This document shows positions 1 through 9,683 of a stretch of DNA of 64,000 bases, one piece after another (positions within the stretch are counted from its first letter, which is position 1; every line of letters starts with the position of its first letter). Location of the stretch: contig SMSO01000005.1 of assembly GCA_004764695.1 (NCBI GenBank), positions 1,693,501-1,757,500 of the forward strand, written 5' to 3'. The position numbers and the translations under genes are program-made. A model generated the notes under the pieces. It was not told where the DNA came from and did not search any database. It was given only the letters and a program-made list of their open reading frames with translations. This stretch comes from Schizochytrium sp. TIO01. Taxonomy: Eukaryota > Sar > Bigyra > Thraustochytrida > Thraustochytriidae.

Positions 1-16
1 GTTTTTTAATTCACTT

Positions 17-166
17 AGTCATTCAATCATTCAATCATTCGCTCATTCAATCATTCAATCATTCAATCATTCAATCATTCAATCATTCAATCATTCGCTC
101 ATTCAATCATTCATTCATGTGTTCGTTCGTTCGTTCGTTCATTCGCTCATTCATTCATTCATTTAT
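17..166. repeat. ATTC/ATTCAATC tetra- and octanucleotide microsatellite
   Basis: About 150 bases of tandem ATTC and ATTCAATC units, broken by a few GCTC and GTTC variants. The mixture of 4- and 8-base periods suggests a mutated (ATTC)n array. It does not resemble a telomeric repeat. Confidence 0.9.
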
Positions 167-1030
167 CTGTAGCGATTAAAATACAGCGGTTTATAAGTAG
201 GACTTTAAAGACGGCGTCTTAAAATATCCATAGGCGTATATTTAGGAGTAAAGCTAGGGCCGCGGAATAAAAGACGGGCCCCGTCGCCTCTATGTGTATG
301 TTAGTATGAGATGAAAGTATGTTTCATTGAAGTGCTCCATTTAATGATGTTTTACAAAGCAGGAGAAGGTGGAGGACCCCCGCACCACCGGGCTCGCTTG
401 GAGGCCTTGGCCCTCTGGCTGCAAGGCTGCAAACAGACAACTACATAGGTGGAGAATAGTTTTGCCAGCTCAGAAGCCCCCGCTGCGAGTGAGTGAGTGA
501 ATGCACAGGACTCGAGAGAACTGCAGACCTGGTGCACCATTTTGTATGTATTCATCTGTGAATGTCTATGTAAAGCGGCGCTTTCGTTTGCCCCATTCGA
601 CGCACTTTCTCTCCTTCCTTCTTTGTCCTAAAATAATGCACTACTATTATTATTATTAATAGTGCCTATACATGCCTTAGACAGGCTTTCTTTCTAGCTT
701 TGGGGAATTTTTAGTTTGTATTAAAAGTAAAAATGAATTGAGTAATGAAGAAGAAGGCGGTGGGGTGGTGCAAAATACAAGAACAGGGCGCAGCGGAGCA
801 GAATGAGTTCATTTCACATTGACATTCTTTCACTCACGTACTCTTCATTCGATATTTCCCTTTCTTGCGCGGTGCTGCGCGCTGGCGGGGCCCGCAAGCG
901 AGGGCCTGCCTGGCGGTTGGCTCGCTAGCAGCAAGGAGAGGAGGAGGGAAACTGCTGGCGAAGGATTTGGGCCAGGATTTTAGGCTTGCTCGCAAGACGC
1001 CAGGGTCTTGCTGGGCATCGGTCGGTCGGC

Positions 1031-1083
1031 CATCCATCCATCCATCCATCCATCCATCCATCCATCCATCCATCCATCCATCC
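1031..1083. repeat. (CATC)n microsatellite
   Basis: About thirteen perfect tandem CATC units roughly 380 bases upstream of the PLC start codon. The spurious reading frames across it encode only His/Pro/Ser/Ile or Met/Asp/Gly/Trp repeats. Confidence 0.9.
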
Positions 1084-1460
1084 GTTTAGGACCTCACTCA
1101 GGTTTTAGTTTGGCAGAACTGACTTACTAAGACGACACGGGCAGCAAGACGGACGCGAAGATTGGGAACAGCGAGAGCTCTAGAGCCTGCTGGGCAGGTG
1201 GAAGGGTTTGACGAAGACATTTGAGAAGTCTGGGAATTTGGAACTCTCTAATAAGGAGGGGTAGGCTTTAAAGGGTGGGGATTCCGGGGTGGAGAACTCT
1301 TTAGCTAGTTGGCCAAGATCAAAACAGCGAGCTCGAACGAACCCGCTCCGTGTCAACCGGCTTTAGTAGTGTTTTTAAAACCTGATCAAAGTTAGTGTCA
1401 TTCTCACCAGATTGCGAGAGAGAACTAGCGGGCTCCTTCTAACTGAGCTGCGAATCAGAA

Positions 1461-4229
1461 ATGGGCGTCTGCTGCAGCACAAGCAATTTTGCAGAAGGCT
1501 ACAAACCTTCAAAACACGTGAACTCGATTCGATTGATTAAGGAGCTACACGAGGTAGCACAGGAAAGGTGGAATGCTCTGCCCGTGGGCAAGGACGACAA
1601 AGTCGAGGTGGCCAGAATTCAAGAAGCACTTGCAAAATGGTCACCCTATGTCTCAGCCTCTCATGCACAAAAGGTAATGCAGACATACAACGTGCCAAAG
1701 TACAGAATGGGATTTTACGAGTTTAGAAACCTCTTCGTAGAATACCATCTGTCCCTACCTTCTAGTGCTCCAACAATCTTTGAGGCATCTCTGAAGAACC
1801 CAAAGTCAGGATTTATGACCGCCTCGGAGCTTGGTGTCTTCATCAGTAATCACTCCGGAGGCTTGGACCACTTCAAACTCAGCGAACTCGATTCTATGAT
1901 CACATTTTACCAACAAAATGCATCTCGACTCATTGTTGGCAAGGTACCGCGCGGGGCCATGATGCTCGAAGCCTTTGCGCAACTCCTTGTAGATTCCCGC
2001 GTCAATTCCTATACAGACCGCAGCAAACTCAAAAGCGTTTACCAGGACATGTCACACCCGCTCTCCGAGTACTACATTGCCTCTTCACACAACAGTAGTC
2101 TGCTAGGCAATCAACTCACTTCAAGAAGCAGCGGCGAGGCAATTCGCCGGGCTCTGCTTCTTGGTGTACGCATGATTGAGCTCGATGCCTGGGAAGGCGA
2201 AGATGGAGAACCCATTATTACGCATGGCCATACACTGGTAGTGCCAACTTCTTTTGCAGCATGCATTGAGGTCGTACGTGAGGTCGGATTCAAGACAAGC
2301 GAGTATCCGCTAATTCTCACCATCGAGAATCACTGTAGTCTGGGGCAACAACGTCGCCAAGCCGAGATTCTTCGAGATGTCCTCGGACCTATGTTATACC
2401 GGTACAATCGCGATTTTACGCAAGTACCTCTCTCCGACCTTATGCAAGGTGAGGATGAGTGGTTATCCCCGCAGGAACTCAAGGGCAAGATCATCATTCG
2501 TGACAAACCAATGAAGAAACCCCGACGCCGCGATGATCGTGCCGGCCGTCGAGCGAGTGCCTTCTTAGAAATGCACCGCCGTCGAAGCGCAGGTTTCCGC
2601 CCCGACATGCAAACCGTAGATAATATGAGTGCAACTGTTGTTGCAATGGCCCGGGCAAGTCTTTCGTACGCTGCAAAATCACTCTTGAATGGAAGCGGAA
2701 CCCCAGAATCCGACGAGGTCGGATCTTCACGTATGGACAAGCTTGACGTTCTCCCTGGTATTGAAGAAGATGACGAAGATGATGTTGTCGATGACGATGA
2801 CGACGACGAATATGAAGATGAAGGTGACAGCAGTAATAACCATGCAATCGACCGGCGCGCAAGCCTCGATCGCCAAGCCAGTCTGGATCGCCGGGCAAGT
2901 CACGTTCGTGGCGACCGCTCCGCAGCTCTTCGAAACTCAATCCGCATTCGCCCCTCCTTTGTTGAAGAACAACTAGAAGGTGGCTCTCCTACAGGTGGCA
3001 CCACCAATCCATCGCCTGGGCCAACCACCCTGCAAAGACGTTCCATTGACCGCAAATTTTCAGGAAATAATGCTTCATCCCAAAAGAGGCTCTCCACCAG
3101 CTTTGATGATGGTGAACCGCCCGCAGACTTCTCCCTTCCTGTGAACATTATCATGGCTCTCTCCGAAAAATATGATCGTCACCGTAGCGTTGCAAAACGT
3201 GTCAGTGCTCGCCTTGCCAGAACACTTCGACCCCGTTCTGTAGACCTTGCACGCAGCTCCTCGGCAATATTGAGCTCGTCGTCGTCCTCATCGAATGCTA
3301 GTGAAGATGACGATCAAGGTGAACTTGATTTGGACGACCTAACTGTTACCCATTTGGAACTCATTTCCGAGTCCGTGAAAGCGCGCAGTGCCGACCCTTC
3401 TCTGCTTGCGCTCATGTATATCAAGAATGTCAAGCTTCGTTACAAGATCTCTCCCTTTGGGATTGATTTCGAACAACCTCAATTTCGTTCGTCATCTTCA
3501 ATCGACGAACGCAAACTCGCTACGCTCACAAAGTACCCTGAACGGACAGAAGCCTTGGCTGAGTATTGCCGGAAACATATTATTCGCGTATATCCGGCAG
3601 GCCAGCGCTTTGACTCTTCTAATTTTGACCCCCTTCCTGGATGGTGTGCTGGCGTTCAATGCGTTGCACTAAACGTGCAAAAGAACTCGCCTGCGGTGTG
3701 GATCAGCTACGGTAAATTTCGCAATAATGGGGGGTGTGGTTTCTTGCTTAAACCTCCTACGCTGCGTCGCAATGCTGCAAGGATTCCAGAGCCCATCACT
3801 TTCCGCGTAAAGATTCTGTCAGGGCACTACCTCATCCCATCTTTCCAGTTCCGCGATTCCTCGCAACCAACCCAGGTCCCCTCTGAAGTTTATGTTGAAG
3901 TCTCTGTCCATGGTTGCAAGGCTGACACCGTGGCCTTCCGTACACGCGCAGTGAAGCGCAACTGTTTCAATCCCGCATGGAACCAAGTAACACACTTCCC
4001 TATCCAGCGCCCAGACCTTGCTCATGTACTCTTCGTGGTCAAGGACCAGGATGGGCAAGTCTTTTGCCAGTCTAGTACCTCCCTTGATTGCATCCGTCAA
4101 GGTTTCCGCGTGGTCCCCCTTGCCACGCCGTCATGTGCGCCATCAAACCACTCCTATCTGTTTTGCAAATTTGACATTCTCAGCTATGAGGATCACCTCA
4201 AGCTCATGTCTGAAGACCCAATCAAATAG
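1461..4229 (+). CDS. Phosphoinositide-specific phospholipase C, delta-like, N-terminally acylated
   Basis: Hydrolyses PIP2 to IP3 and diacylglycerol at membranes. The 922-residue protein has an EF-hand-like helical region (about 30-190), a PLC-X barrel half (about 197-350), an acidic X-Y linker, a PLC-Y half (about 640-770) and a C-terminal C2 domain (about 775-905). The X-domain catalytic and calcium residues are all present: H210 and N211 in SSHNS, E240 and D242 in IELD, H255 in THGHT, E289 in IENH. There is no PH domain. Instead the protein starts MGVCCS, an N-myristoylation signal (G2) followed by likely palmitoylated C4/C5, as in trypanosomatid PI-PLCs. The linker (about residues 430-460) holds a long Asp/Glu run and three RRASLDR-like repeats that look like basophilic kinase sites. 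The start has a good context (agaaATGG). It is convergent with the lipase gene at 6087-7613. Confidence 0.95.
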   Translation: MGVCCSTSNFAEGYKPSKHVNSIRLIKELHEVAQERWNALPVGKDDKVEVARIQEALAKWSPYVSASHAQKVMQTYNVPKYRMGFYEFRNLFVEYHLSLPSSAPTIFEASLKNPKSGFMTASELGVFISNHSGGLDHFKLSELDSMITFYQQNASRLIVGKVPRGAMMLEAFAQLLVDSRVNSYTDRSKLKSVYQDMSHPLSEYYIASSHNSSLLGNQLTSRSSGEAIRRALLLGVRMIELDAWEGEDGEPIITHGHTLVVPTSFAACIEVVREVGFKTSEYPLILTIENHCSLGQQRRQAEILRDVLGPMLYRYNRDFTQVPLSDLMQGEDEWLSPQELKGKIIIRDKPMKKPRRRDDRAGRRASAFLEMHRRRSAGFRPDMQTVDNMSATVVAMARASLSYAAKSLLNGSGTPESDEVGSSRMDKLDVLPGIEEDDEDDVVDDDDDDEYEDEGDSSNNHAIDRRASLDRQASLDRRASHVRGDRSAALRNSIRIRPSFVEEQLEGGSPTGGTTNPSPGPTTLQRRSIDRKFSGNNASSQKRLSTSFDDGEPPADFSLPVNIIMALSEKYDRHRSVAKRVSARLARTLRPRSVDLARSSSAILSSSSSSSNASEDDDQGELDLDDLTVTHLELISESVKARSADPSLLALMYIKNVKLRYKISPFGIDFEQPQFRSSSSIDERKLATLTKYPERTEALAEYCRKHIIRVYPAGQRFDSSNFDPLPGWCAGVQCVALNVQKNSPAVWISYGKFRNNGGCGFLLKPPTLRRNAARIPEPITFRVKILSGHYLIPSFQFRDSSQPTQVPSEVYVEVSVHGCKADTVAFRTRAVKRNCFNPAWNQVTHFPIQRPDLAHVLFVVKDQDGQVFCQSSTSLDCIRQGFRVVPLATPSCAPSNHSYLFCKFDILSYEDHLKLMSEDPIK

Positions 4230-4310
4230 ATGATCTTCGTTGATTGATCCATTTGAGCTTGACTTTCTGGATTCCCGATTAGTCGCCAATGTGCCCCGTA
4301 CCTCTACCAT

Positions 4311-4331
4311 GTAAGGACCTACAGTCCTTAC
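4311..4331 (+). other. Perfect 8-bp hairpin in the probable PLC 3' UTR
   Basis: GTAAGGAC and GTCCTTAC form a perfect 8-bp stem around a 5-base loop, about 80 bases after the PLC stop codon, followed by TATTTTTGTTTG. It may form in the mRNA 3' UTR or be a chance palindrome. No known 3' UTR element is recognised. Confidence 0.5.
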
Positions 4332-5564
4332 TATTTTTGTTTGTCTGTACCATGGTATCGTGCTGATGATGCAACTCTCGTCTACATTAGTTGCGCCGTG
4401 CGGTACCCTTTTTTTTCAATGTTTTTGAAAATTACTCTCTACTGCTCTCTGTCAATGATGTTATTCATCTCTGTCTCTTCTCTCGTGTGAGGATCTATCC
4501 ACCTAGCTCGTCCCTGATTTAGCTTGACATCGTCCATGAATAACAAACCCAACTGCCTTTGGCTCTTGTTGATCTCATGTGGGCTTCCTTCCCCTTCTTA
4601 AAGTCTACTAGTTTCCATGATTCTTTCTTCCACTCTGCAAATCATCGAGCTTAACACGAAAAGTAGGAAACGATTTTGTCGTAAACCAGATTGCTCACGA
4701 AGCTCACCGCCGAAATTCTCTTTTGAAATGCGGCAAGGAGCCGATATTCTCGACAACGAGTCGTTTTGACGATTCTTTTTCACTCAGCATCTTGATTTTC
4801 TCTGTTGCGTTGCGAAATTTTAAAGATTTGTTGCGCACCATACGTGAGATTGGATCACGAAGTCGTCGTCGCGGCCACATGTGCTCGCTCGTGAATCCTC
4901 TAATAACATCAAGAAAAATAGAAAAGAAAAAGTTAAGGCAAGATCTGAGGTGGCCTTTCAGCGATGGTCTTTAAGGGAGAAAAGCTTTCCGTAGATGCTA
5001 TATAAGAAACGATGAGAGAGATGGTTTACACAAATACATAATCTTAAGTTTTCTTTCTTTTCTCATCACTGGCACAATCAATTTCGAAATAATACTTCAA
5101 CAATGATTTTAATTTGATTTTTGGGAGAGTCGTCACTGAGTTTTACCTAAATAGAAGTATTCATTGGAATGGCCTGGACTTGGGAGAATATCAGAATGAA
5201 AGCATTAGACTCAGGTAGTCTGCAACTCATGAGACTGTTCATTCATGTTTAATTTTCATCGTATGAAAATGAGCTTTAGTCCTCAGCCTTTTAATGCACC
5301 TCAATCACTTATACCACTCTTGGAATTCAACTTTTTACCTTAGGAAATTGGCACTCCGAACATGGAAATTTCAGGAAATTAAATATCTATTGATGCATAT
5401 CTATAATTAATTCACTAATTATAGTAGAAGCAACACTGAAACTTGAATACGAAAAGTTATACTTCAGATTGTTGTGTACCCAACTATCTTGTAATCAAAA
5501 GAAATTGAAAGAAATTATATATCAACTAATGTTGAGTTTCTACAAACTAAAATGTCTACATTTT

Positions 5565-5774
5565 GAACTACACGGGTTTCTGGTTCTGTTCAAAGAGCAC
5601 AGCAAGACTGGCAGTTTCGAAATACTGATTGAGGTTTCAATCTGTATTTCTTGCGGGTTTTTTGTACTTATCTCGCGCGTCTTTGTTGATCACTCCAAAC
5701 GAGGGCATCTAGACTTCACTGAGATCGAGGAAGCCTTTCTTGCCAGTCTATTTTTCTTTTCGTTTCTTCGATGA
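5565..5774 (+). pseudogene. EF-hand-like coding remnant (or isolated exon)
   Basis: One open frame contains DHSKRGHLDFTE (from 5688), which fits the 12-residue EF-hand loop: D at 1, S at 3, G at 6, L at 8, D at 9, E at 12, followed by an amphipathic helix (IEEAFLASL). About 35 residues upstream, KEHSKTGSFEIL resembles a second, weaker loop with the same HSK-x-G core. There is no ATG, and the frame degenerates on both sides. It could be a decayed calcium-binding gene, an exon of an unresolved spliced gene, or chance. Confidence 0.3.
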
Positions 5775-6086
5775 AGAAGTGAACAAATCTCGGTTTTGAT
5801 GCCTACTACTACTCTCTTCGTATAAGTTCGATTTCTTTCTATACAAGAAGTTAGAGACAGAACATGGGCGCAGTTCAACTAAGAAGCCACCCCTTTTCAG
5901 CTCCCTCGTGGACATGAGGAAAGCAAAGGACTGGGGAATAAATAATAAACGTATTGATGGAATTGGGAAAGAGGAGAGTGTCACGGCGCGCTTCTATGAC
6001 ACCAAAAGAAGTCTCGTTCACATCCGTCACTAAACGTTGACATTGGTGACACGAAAGAAAGGGGAGAAGGAAAAGGGGCCGCTTGT

Positions 6087-7613
6087 CTACGCAAGCGATC
6101 CCTCCGAGGATGCATGAAGATGAATAATGCGCTGTCGGCGAAGAGCATTGAGGTATCGTGACGGAAGGTGGACATTGAACATTTTGGGAGTGAGCACGAT
6201 ATCACTCATGCTCAACGCTGGGTCAACTTCCTCCGCCATATAAACGTCATACCTCGTGGGGTGGTATCTACACTGCAGAGGCAAGTGAAACACTCGTCCT
6301 GCGGGAAACAAGCGATCTGTCCGAGACTGACATTCGGCACGGATCCGCTCAAGAATTGTCTTGCCCGACTCCGGGCAAGCATCATCGGTGAGACTAGCAA
6401 GCTCATCACAAGTACGCAGAAAGCCTTCCAGGCTTACAAGCGATAGGCGGCAGACTAAATCATCGCCGAGCACAAAGGAACTCACACGAGATTTAACAAA
6501 CTGAGAGCGAGCAATTTCGTGACTTACGCAGCACGGCGCGGCAAAGGATACAGCTTCGATCTGGGTTTTTGCCAATCGAGGGTCCTTTGTCCAAAGAAAC
6601 GCAAGCAGTGTTGCACAAGCACCACCGAGACTATGGCCGGTGACCTGGACTTTGTATCCTGGATTGTCTTGCAACGCAGCTTCAACAACATGCTGCACTT
6701 CGGCTTGGATGTTTTCTGCTGCCAGAAGAAATCCGCTATGCACGCTGCCAGATAGAGTCTTTCCGTCATCATCAATGATCGAAAATGGCGTTTCTTCACA
6801 GCACAAGTCTGTGACGACGTCCTGTAGACGCATAGTGCCACGGATTGTGACAACAATGCTCTGAGTAGCGTGGTCAATGCAGACGTAATGTCCAGGGCGA
6901 AACAGCCGAGACTTTTCCTGAACAAAAACGATGTCATTGCGGTCAATGCCAGTAAGCAGTTGAATTCCTCGTCGATTTGATGTCATGCCTGGGCGACCTA
7001 GGCCAAGGAATTGCAGAGTCTTCCATCCGTACGCTGCCGCGCTAAACTGCATAAGGCGGTCGAGCTTGAACAGCATAGGGCCTTCAATAAGCACGCGGCT
7101 TTCTACACCTTCACGATACCAGCGATGGGCCTGTTGGAGTTCTGCAAGGCGCTGCGCGCCTTTGTTGAGACGCATTGGGTTGCGCAATTTGAGCTTTTCA
7201 GTCATTGATGTGACGAGCGCCGCAAATCTAGTGACTGTGTTGGCAAAGACAAGTTTGAGCAGATCATCTCCAACCTTTCCTTGCGTTGCCCATGCTCTCG
7301 CGAGCATGTGGCTCTTCAGAGCGGCATTTACCATCGCGTCTGTTGCGCCCATGCCCACTACGCTAAGCCAAAAGTACGCCGAGTGAAGATAACCTCCAGT
7401 GAGCACGCTGTCGGCAAGCCTCATTTCCGCTGTGCTCAGATCATTGATGCAAATTTTATTCTGAGCATGCGCCGCAGAAGAAGACGAAGGTCTCGCGCCA
7501 AGCGGTCTCGCTAAAGAGGTCGCAGCCTTCAACGCATTCAACTTTTGCCCTCCACACTTACCCGCCCATCGTCCACCACTCCGGAGTTGAAACGGGTGTC
7601 CTAACGCCCGCAT
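6087..7613 (-). CDS. Class-3 lipase, sn-1 diacylglycerol lipase-like
   Basis: Predicted serine lipase acting on diacylglycerol or related glycerolipids. The 508-residue protein has an alpha/beta-hydrolase Lipase_3 domain at about 220-490. The nucleophile elbow GHSLGG places the catalytic serine at S328. D384 or D385 in LGDDLVCRLS and H482 in NVHLPSRY complete the triad in the positions typical of DAG lipases. Animal DAG lipases have four N-terminal membrane spans; none is evident here. The first 57 residues contain about nine Arg/Lys and no Asp/Glu, with Ser/Ala-rich stretches, which resembles a mitochondrial presequence. The start lies just beside an (AAGC)n microsatellite, and no other in-frame ATG upstream is evident. 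It converges on the PLC gene, whose product diacylglycerol could be its substrate (inference). Confidence 0.88.
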   Translation of the reverse strand: MRALGHPFQLRSGGRWAGKCGGQKLNALKAATSLARPLGARPSSSSAAHAQNKICINDLSTAEMRLADSVLTGGYLHSAYFWLSVVGMGATDAMVNAALKSHMLARAWATQGKVGDDLLKLVFANTVTRFAALVTSMTEKLKLRNPMRLNKGAQRLAELQQAHRWYREGVESRVLIEGPMLFKLDRLMQFSAAAYGWKTLQFLGLGRPGMTSNRRGIQLLTGIDRNDIVFVQEKSRLFRPGHYVCIDHATQSIVVTIRGTMRLQDVVTDLCCEETPFSIIDDDGKTLSGSVHSGFLLAAENIQAEVQHVVEAALQDNPGYKVQVTGHSLGGACATLLAFLWTKDPRLAKTQIEAVSFAAPCCVSHEIARSQFVKSRVSSFVLGDDLVCRLSLVSLEGFLRTCDELASLTDDACPESGKTILERIRAECQSRTDRLFPAGRVFHLPLQCRYHPTRYDVYMAEEVDPALSMSDIVLTPKMFNVHLPSRYLNALRRQRIIHLHASSEGSLA

Positions 7614-7648
7614 TTTGTCTTTCGATCACCAGCAACCTCAGCAACTAG

Positions 7649-7725
7649 AAGCAAGCAAGCAAGCAAACAAACAAGCTAGCCCGCAAGCAAGCAAGCTAGC
7701 CCGCAAGCAAGCAAGCAAGCCAGCC

Positions 7726-7760
<35 letters not shown>

Positions 7761-7772
7761 GAGCAAGCGAGC
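7649..7772. repeat. (AAGC)n microsatellite
   Basis: About 120 bases of AAGC/CAAG units with AACA and CAGC/TAGC variants, lying immediately upstream of the class-3 lipase start on the opposite strand. It probably falls in its 5' leader or promoter. Confidence 0.9.
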
Positions 7773-8330
7773 GCTCTGCGGCAGCAGTCCTCGGGATTTC
7801 GGCTTTGCCTGTTGTTGTTTGTGCTCTTCCCCAAGCACGCTAGCAGTTCTTCGGTTTTCTCCAGTCGGCGAGTGCGTGAGGTGCAGTGTTCCTGCCTTCC
7901 AACTACGTCAGAGGGGTCAGGAAAGATCTCTCCCGCACCCGTGCCGCGTCTCTAGCGCCGCGTTAGCCCTTTGCGGCACAGCTGTCTCTGCGGCACCTCC
8001 AAGAACTGTGCAGATTCGAAACGATCTGATCTGTTGCTTCTTCTGTTACTCCTCCCAAGTGTGTGAAAACAAATGAATAAAGAGAGAAAGAAAGAAATGT
8101 AAAAAGAAATGCAAAGCCGCCAGGGCGCCGCCCTCCTACCCTAAACCCTGAGAGTGCCCGCCTCCCTGCTAGCACTTCCTCCCCCCTCCCACTTCCTTTC
8201 AAGCAGAGAGAGAGAGAGCCAATCTGGAAAAACATAGGACTCAAGGGAGAAGAAGAGCACTCACTCACTCCCTCCTGACCGAAAGGAGCTCCAGCTCGAT
8301 GAAGATCCAAAGTCGTTGGCTCTGTGGACT

Positions 8331-8362
8331 TTGTTTGTTTGTTTGTTTGTTTGTTTGTTTAT
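8331..8362. repeat. (TTTG)n microsatellite
   Basis: Seven to eight tandem TTTG units, followed shortly by a GCTAGCTAGCTAGC palindromic repeat at about 8395-8408. Confidence 0.85.
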
Positions 8363-8721
8363 TTGCTTGATCGACGCATCGACTGTCTGAAGAGCTAGCT
8401 AGCTAGCTTGGAGGAGCTCAAGATGGCGGCGGCGGTCTTTTGTACCAAATAATCAACAGTAAAGTAAAGTTTTTTTTTTAAAAAAAAAAAAGTAATTAAA
8501 AAAAGTAAATAATATTATTTAAAGAATGACAGTTCGCTGGTGTACCTTCCTTCCTATCGTTTGCAGATCCTGCTTCAAGATCGCGAAAGGCGATTGAAGC
8601 AATCGATCAATTGAGTCGAGTGCAAAACGAAAGCTTCAGAAACTCCTCCGCGACGGCGGCGCCCTCCTCGCCACAGGCCGGTCGCCCTTCGAAGAGGAAG
8701 AGGACTCTGAGCACACAGAGT

Positions 8722-8748
8722 ATGAGAGAGAGAGAGAGAGAGAGAGTG
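8722..8748. repeat. (GA)n dinucleotide repeat
   Basis: About thirteen GA units in a GC-rich part of the spacer. Confidence 0.85.
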
Positions 8749-8959
8749 AGCTTCACTAAGCGTGGCACCATTTCAGAACACACTTCTAACAACTACAATT
8801 CTTATAACGCTGTCAGAACAAACAAAGAAACACCAAACATAGAAGAAACAAACAAACATAGAAGAAACAAAGAGGAAAATGCGATCTAAAGAGAAATCGA
8901 TCACCCATCATCGACACACAGAACGACCGGGGAACCCGCGAGGAACCCCTGCTTTCCTA

Positions 8960-9005
8960 AGCTTTCTTTCTTTCTTTTCTTCTTTCTTCTTTCTTTTCTT
9001 CTTTG
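8960..9005. repeat. TTTC/TTCTTT polypyrimidine tract
   Basis: Imperfect CTTT and TTCTTT tandem units forming an uninterrupted polypyrimidine stretch of about 45 bases. Confidence 0.8.
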
Positions 9006-9648
9006 GAAGGAGGGAGGGCACTGCTAGTGGGGAGTAGGTGACTGGTAGGCGCAAGCTGCCTGCTTATGAACGAGAAGATCGAATCTTTTAGGGTACATGG
9101 GAATGGAAAGAACTCAACGACAACAATTCACAGAACCCGAAGAGCGAAGAACCCGAAGAGCGAAGAACCCGAAGCGAGGAATCGAAGCGAGAAGGAGAGA
9201 GAGACTGGGAGGGAGGGAGGCATCGCGGGCGGGAGGGTGAATGGACGCCGTTACGGCAGGCAGAAGCCAAGGCCGGCTGCGAGAAGGAGGGAGGATACGT
9301 GCGAGAAGTTAGCGGATGGATGAACGGCTGGATGGACCAAGATGCGGAGGGTCCACGAACTTGGACGACTCGTAGGTGGACGAGAAGACAGAAGATGCGA
9401 GCGAGAGACCGAGCCGGCGGACTCTCGTGGGATGCACGACGCCGCTGCAGCTGGATAATTCTTGCGTGGATCGTGCTTGCGATCCCAGAGCTGCAGACAG
9501 ATCCACCCAGCGAGCAGGCCTCGAAAATCCGAGTTCTCACGCAGAAGGATCGCTCTTGCGGAATCAGCGAAGCGCTCCGTGTCGCTCGGTACGGGAAAGC
9601 CGAGCGCAGAGAACTCGGATGGCGCTGAGGAGGAGGAGGAGGCGCCAC

Positions 9649-9683
9649 GTGCCTGCGTGCCTGCGTGCCTGCGTGCCTGCCTG
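9649..9683. repeat. 8-bp tandem repeat (GTGCCTGC units)
   Basis: Four tandem copies of an 8-base unit, GTGCCTGC, the last one truncated to CTG. Confidence 0.8.

Larger units (their letters stand above)
1..1460. other. Intergenic region upstream of the PLC gene
   Basis: No coding frame here looks protein-like. The stretch holds a long ATTCAATC/ATTC repeat at its left end, a CATC microsatellite near 1031-1083, an AT-rich part around 600-730 and a GC-rich part around 860-1000. The last few hundred bases must contain the 5' leader and promoter of the PLC gene. I see no unmistakable TATA box and no RNA gene. Confidence 0.6.
4230..6086. other. Convergent intergenic region between PLC and lipase genes
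   Basis: This 1.86 kb holds the 3' ends of two convergent genes. It contains a perfect hairpin (4311-4331), AT-rich sequence around 4990-5470 and a short EF-hand-like coding remnant (5565-5774). I see no complete gene. Confidence 0.6.

Noticed and set aside
2330-3154. Minus-strand frames of 84-148 codons inside the PLC gene
   Set aside because: They are antisense to a well-supported CDS with complete domains.
7649-7772. Possible CRISPR-like array
   Set aside because: The units are 4 bases with no spacers. It is a plain microsatellite in eukaryotic DNA.
7615-8076. 153-codon + frame starting near the lipase start
   Set aside because: It begins in the (AAGC)n array, so the first third is a Lys/Gln/Ala/Ser repeat. 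The rest has no protein-like pattern.
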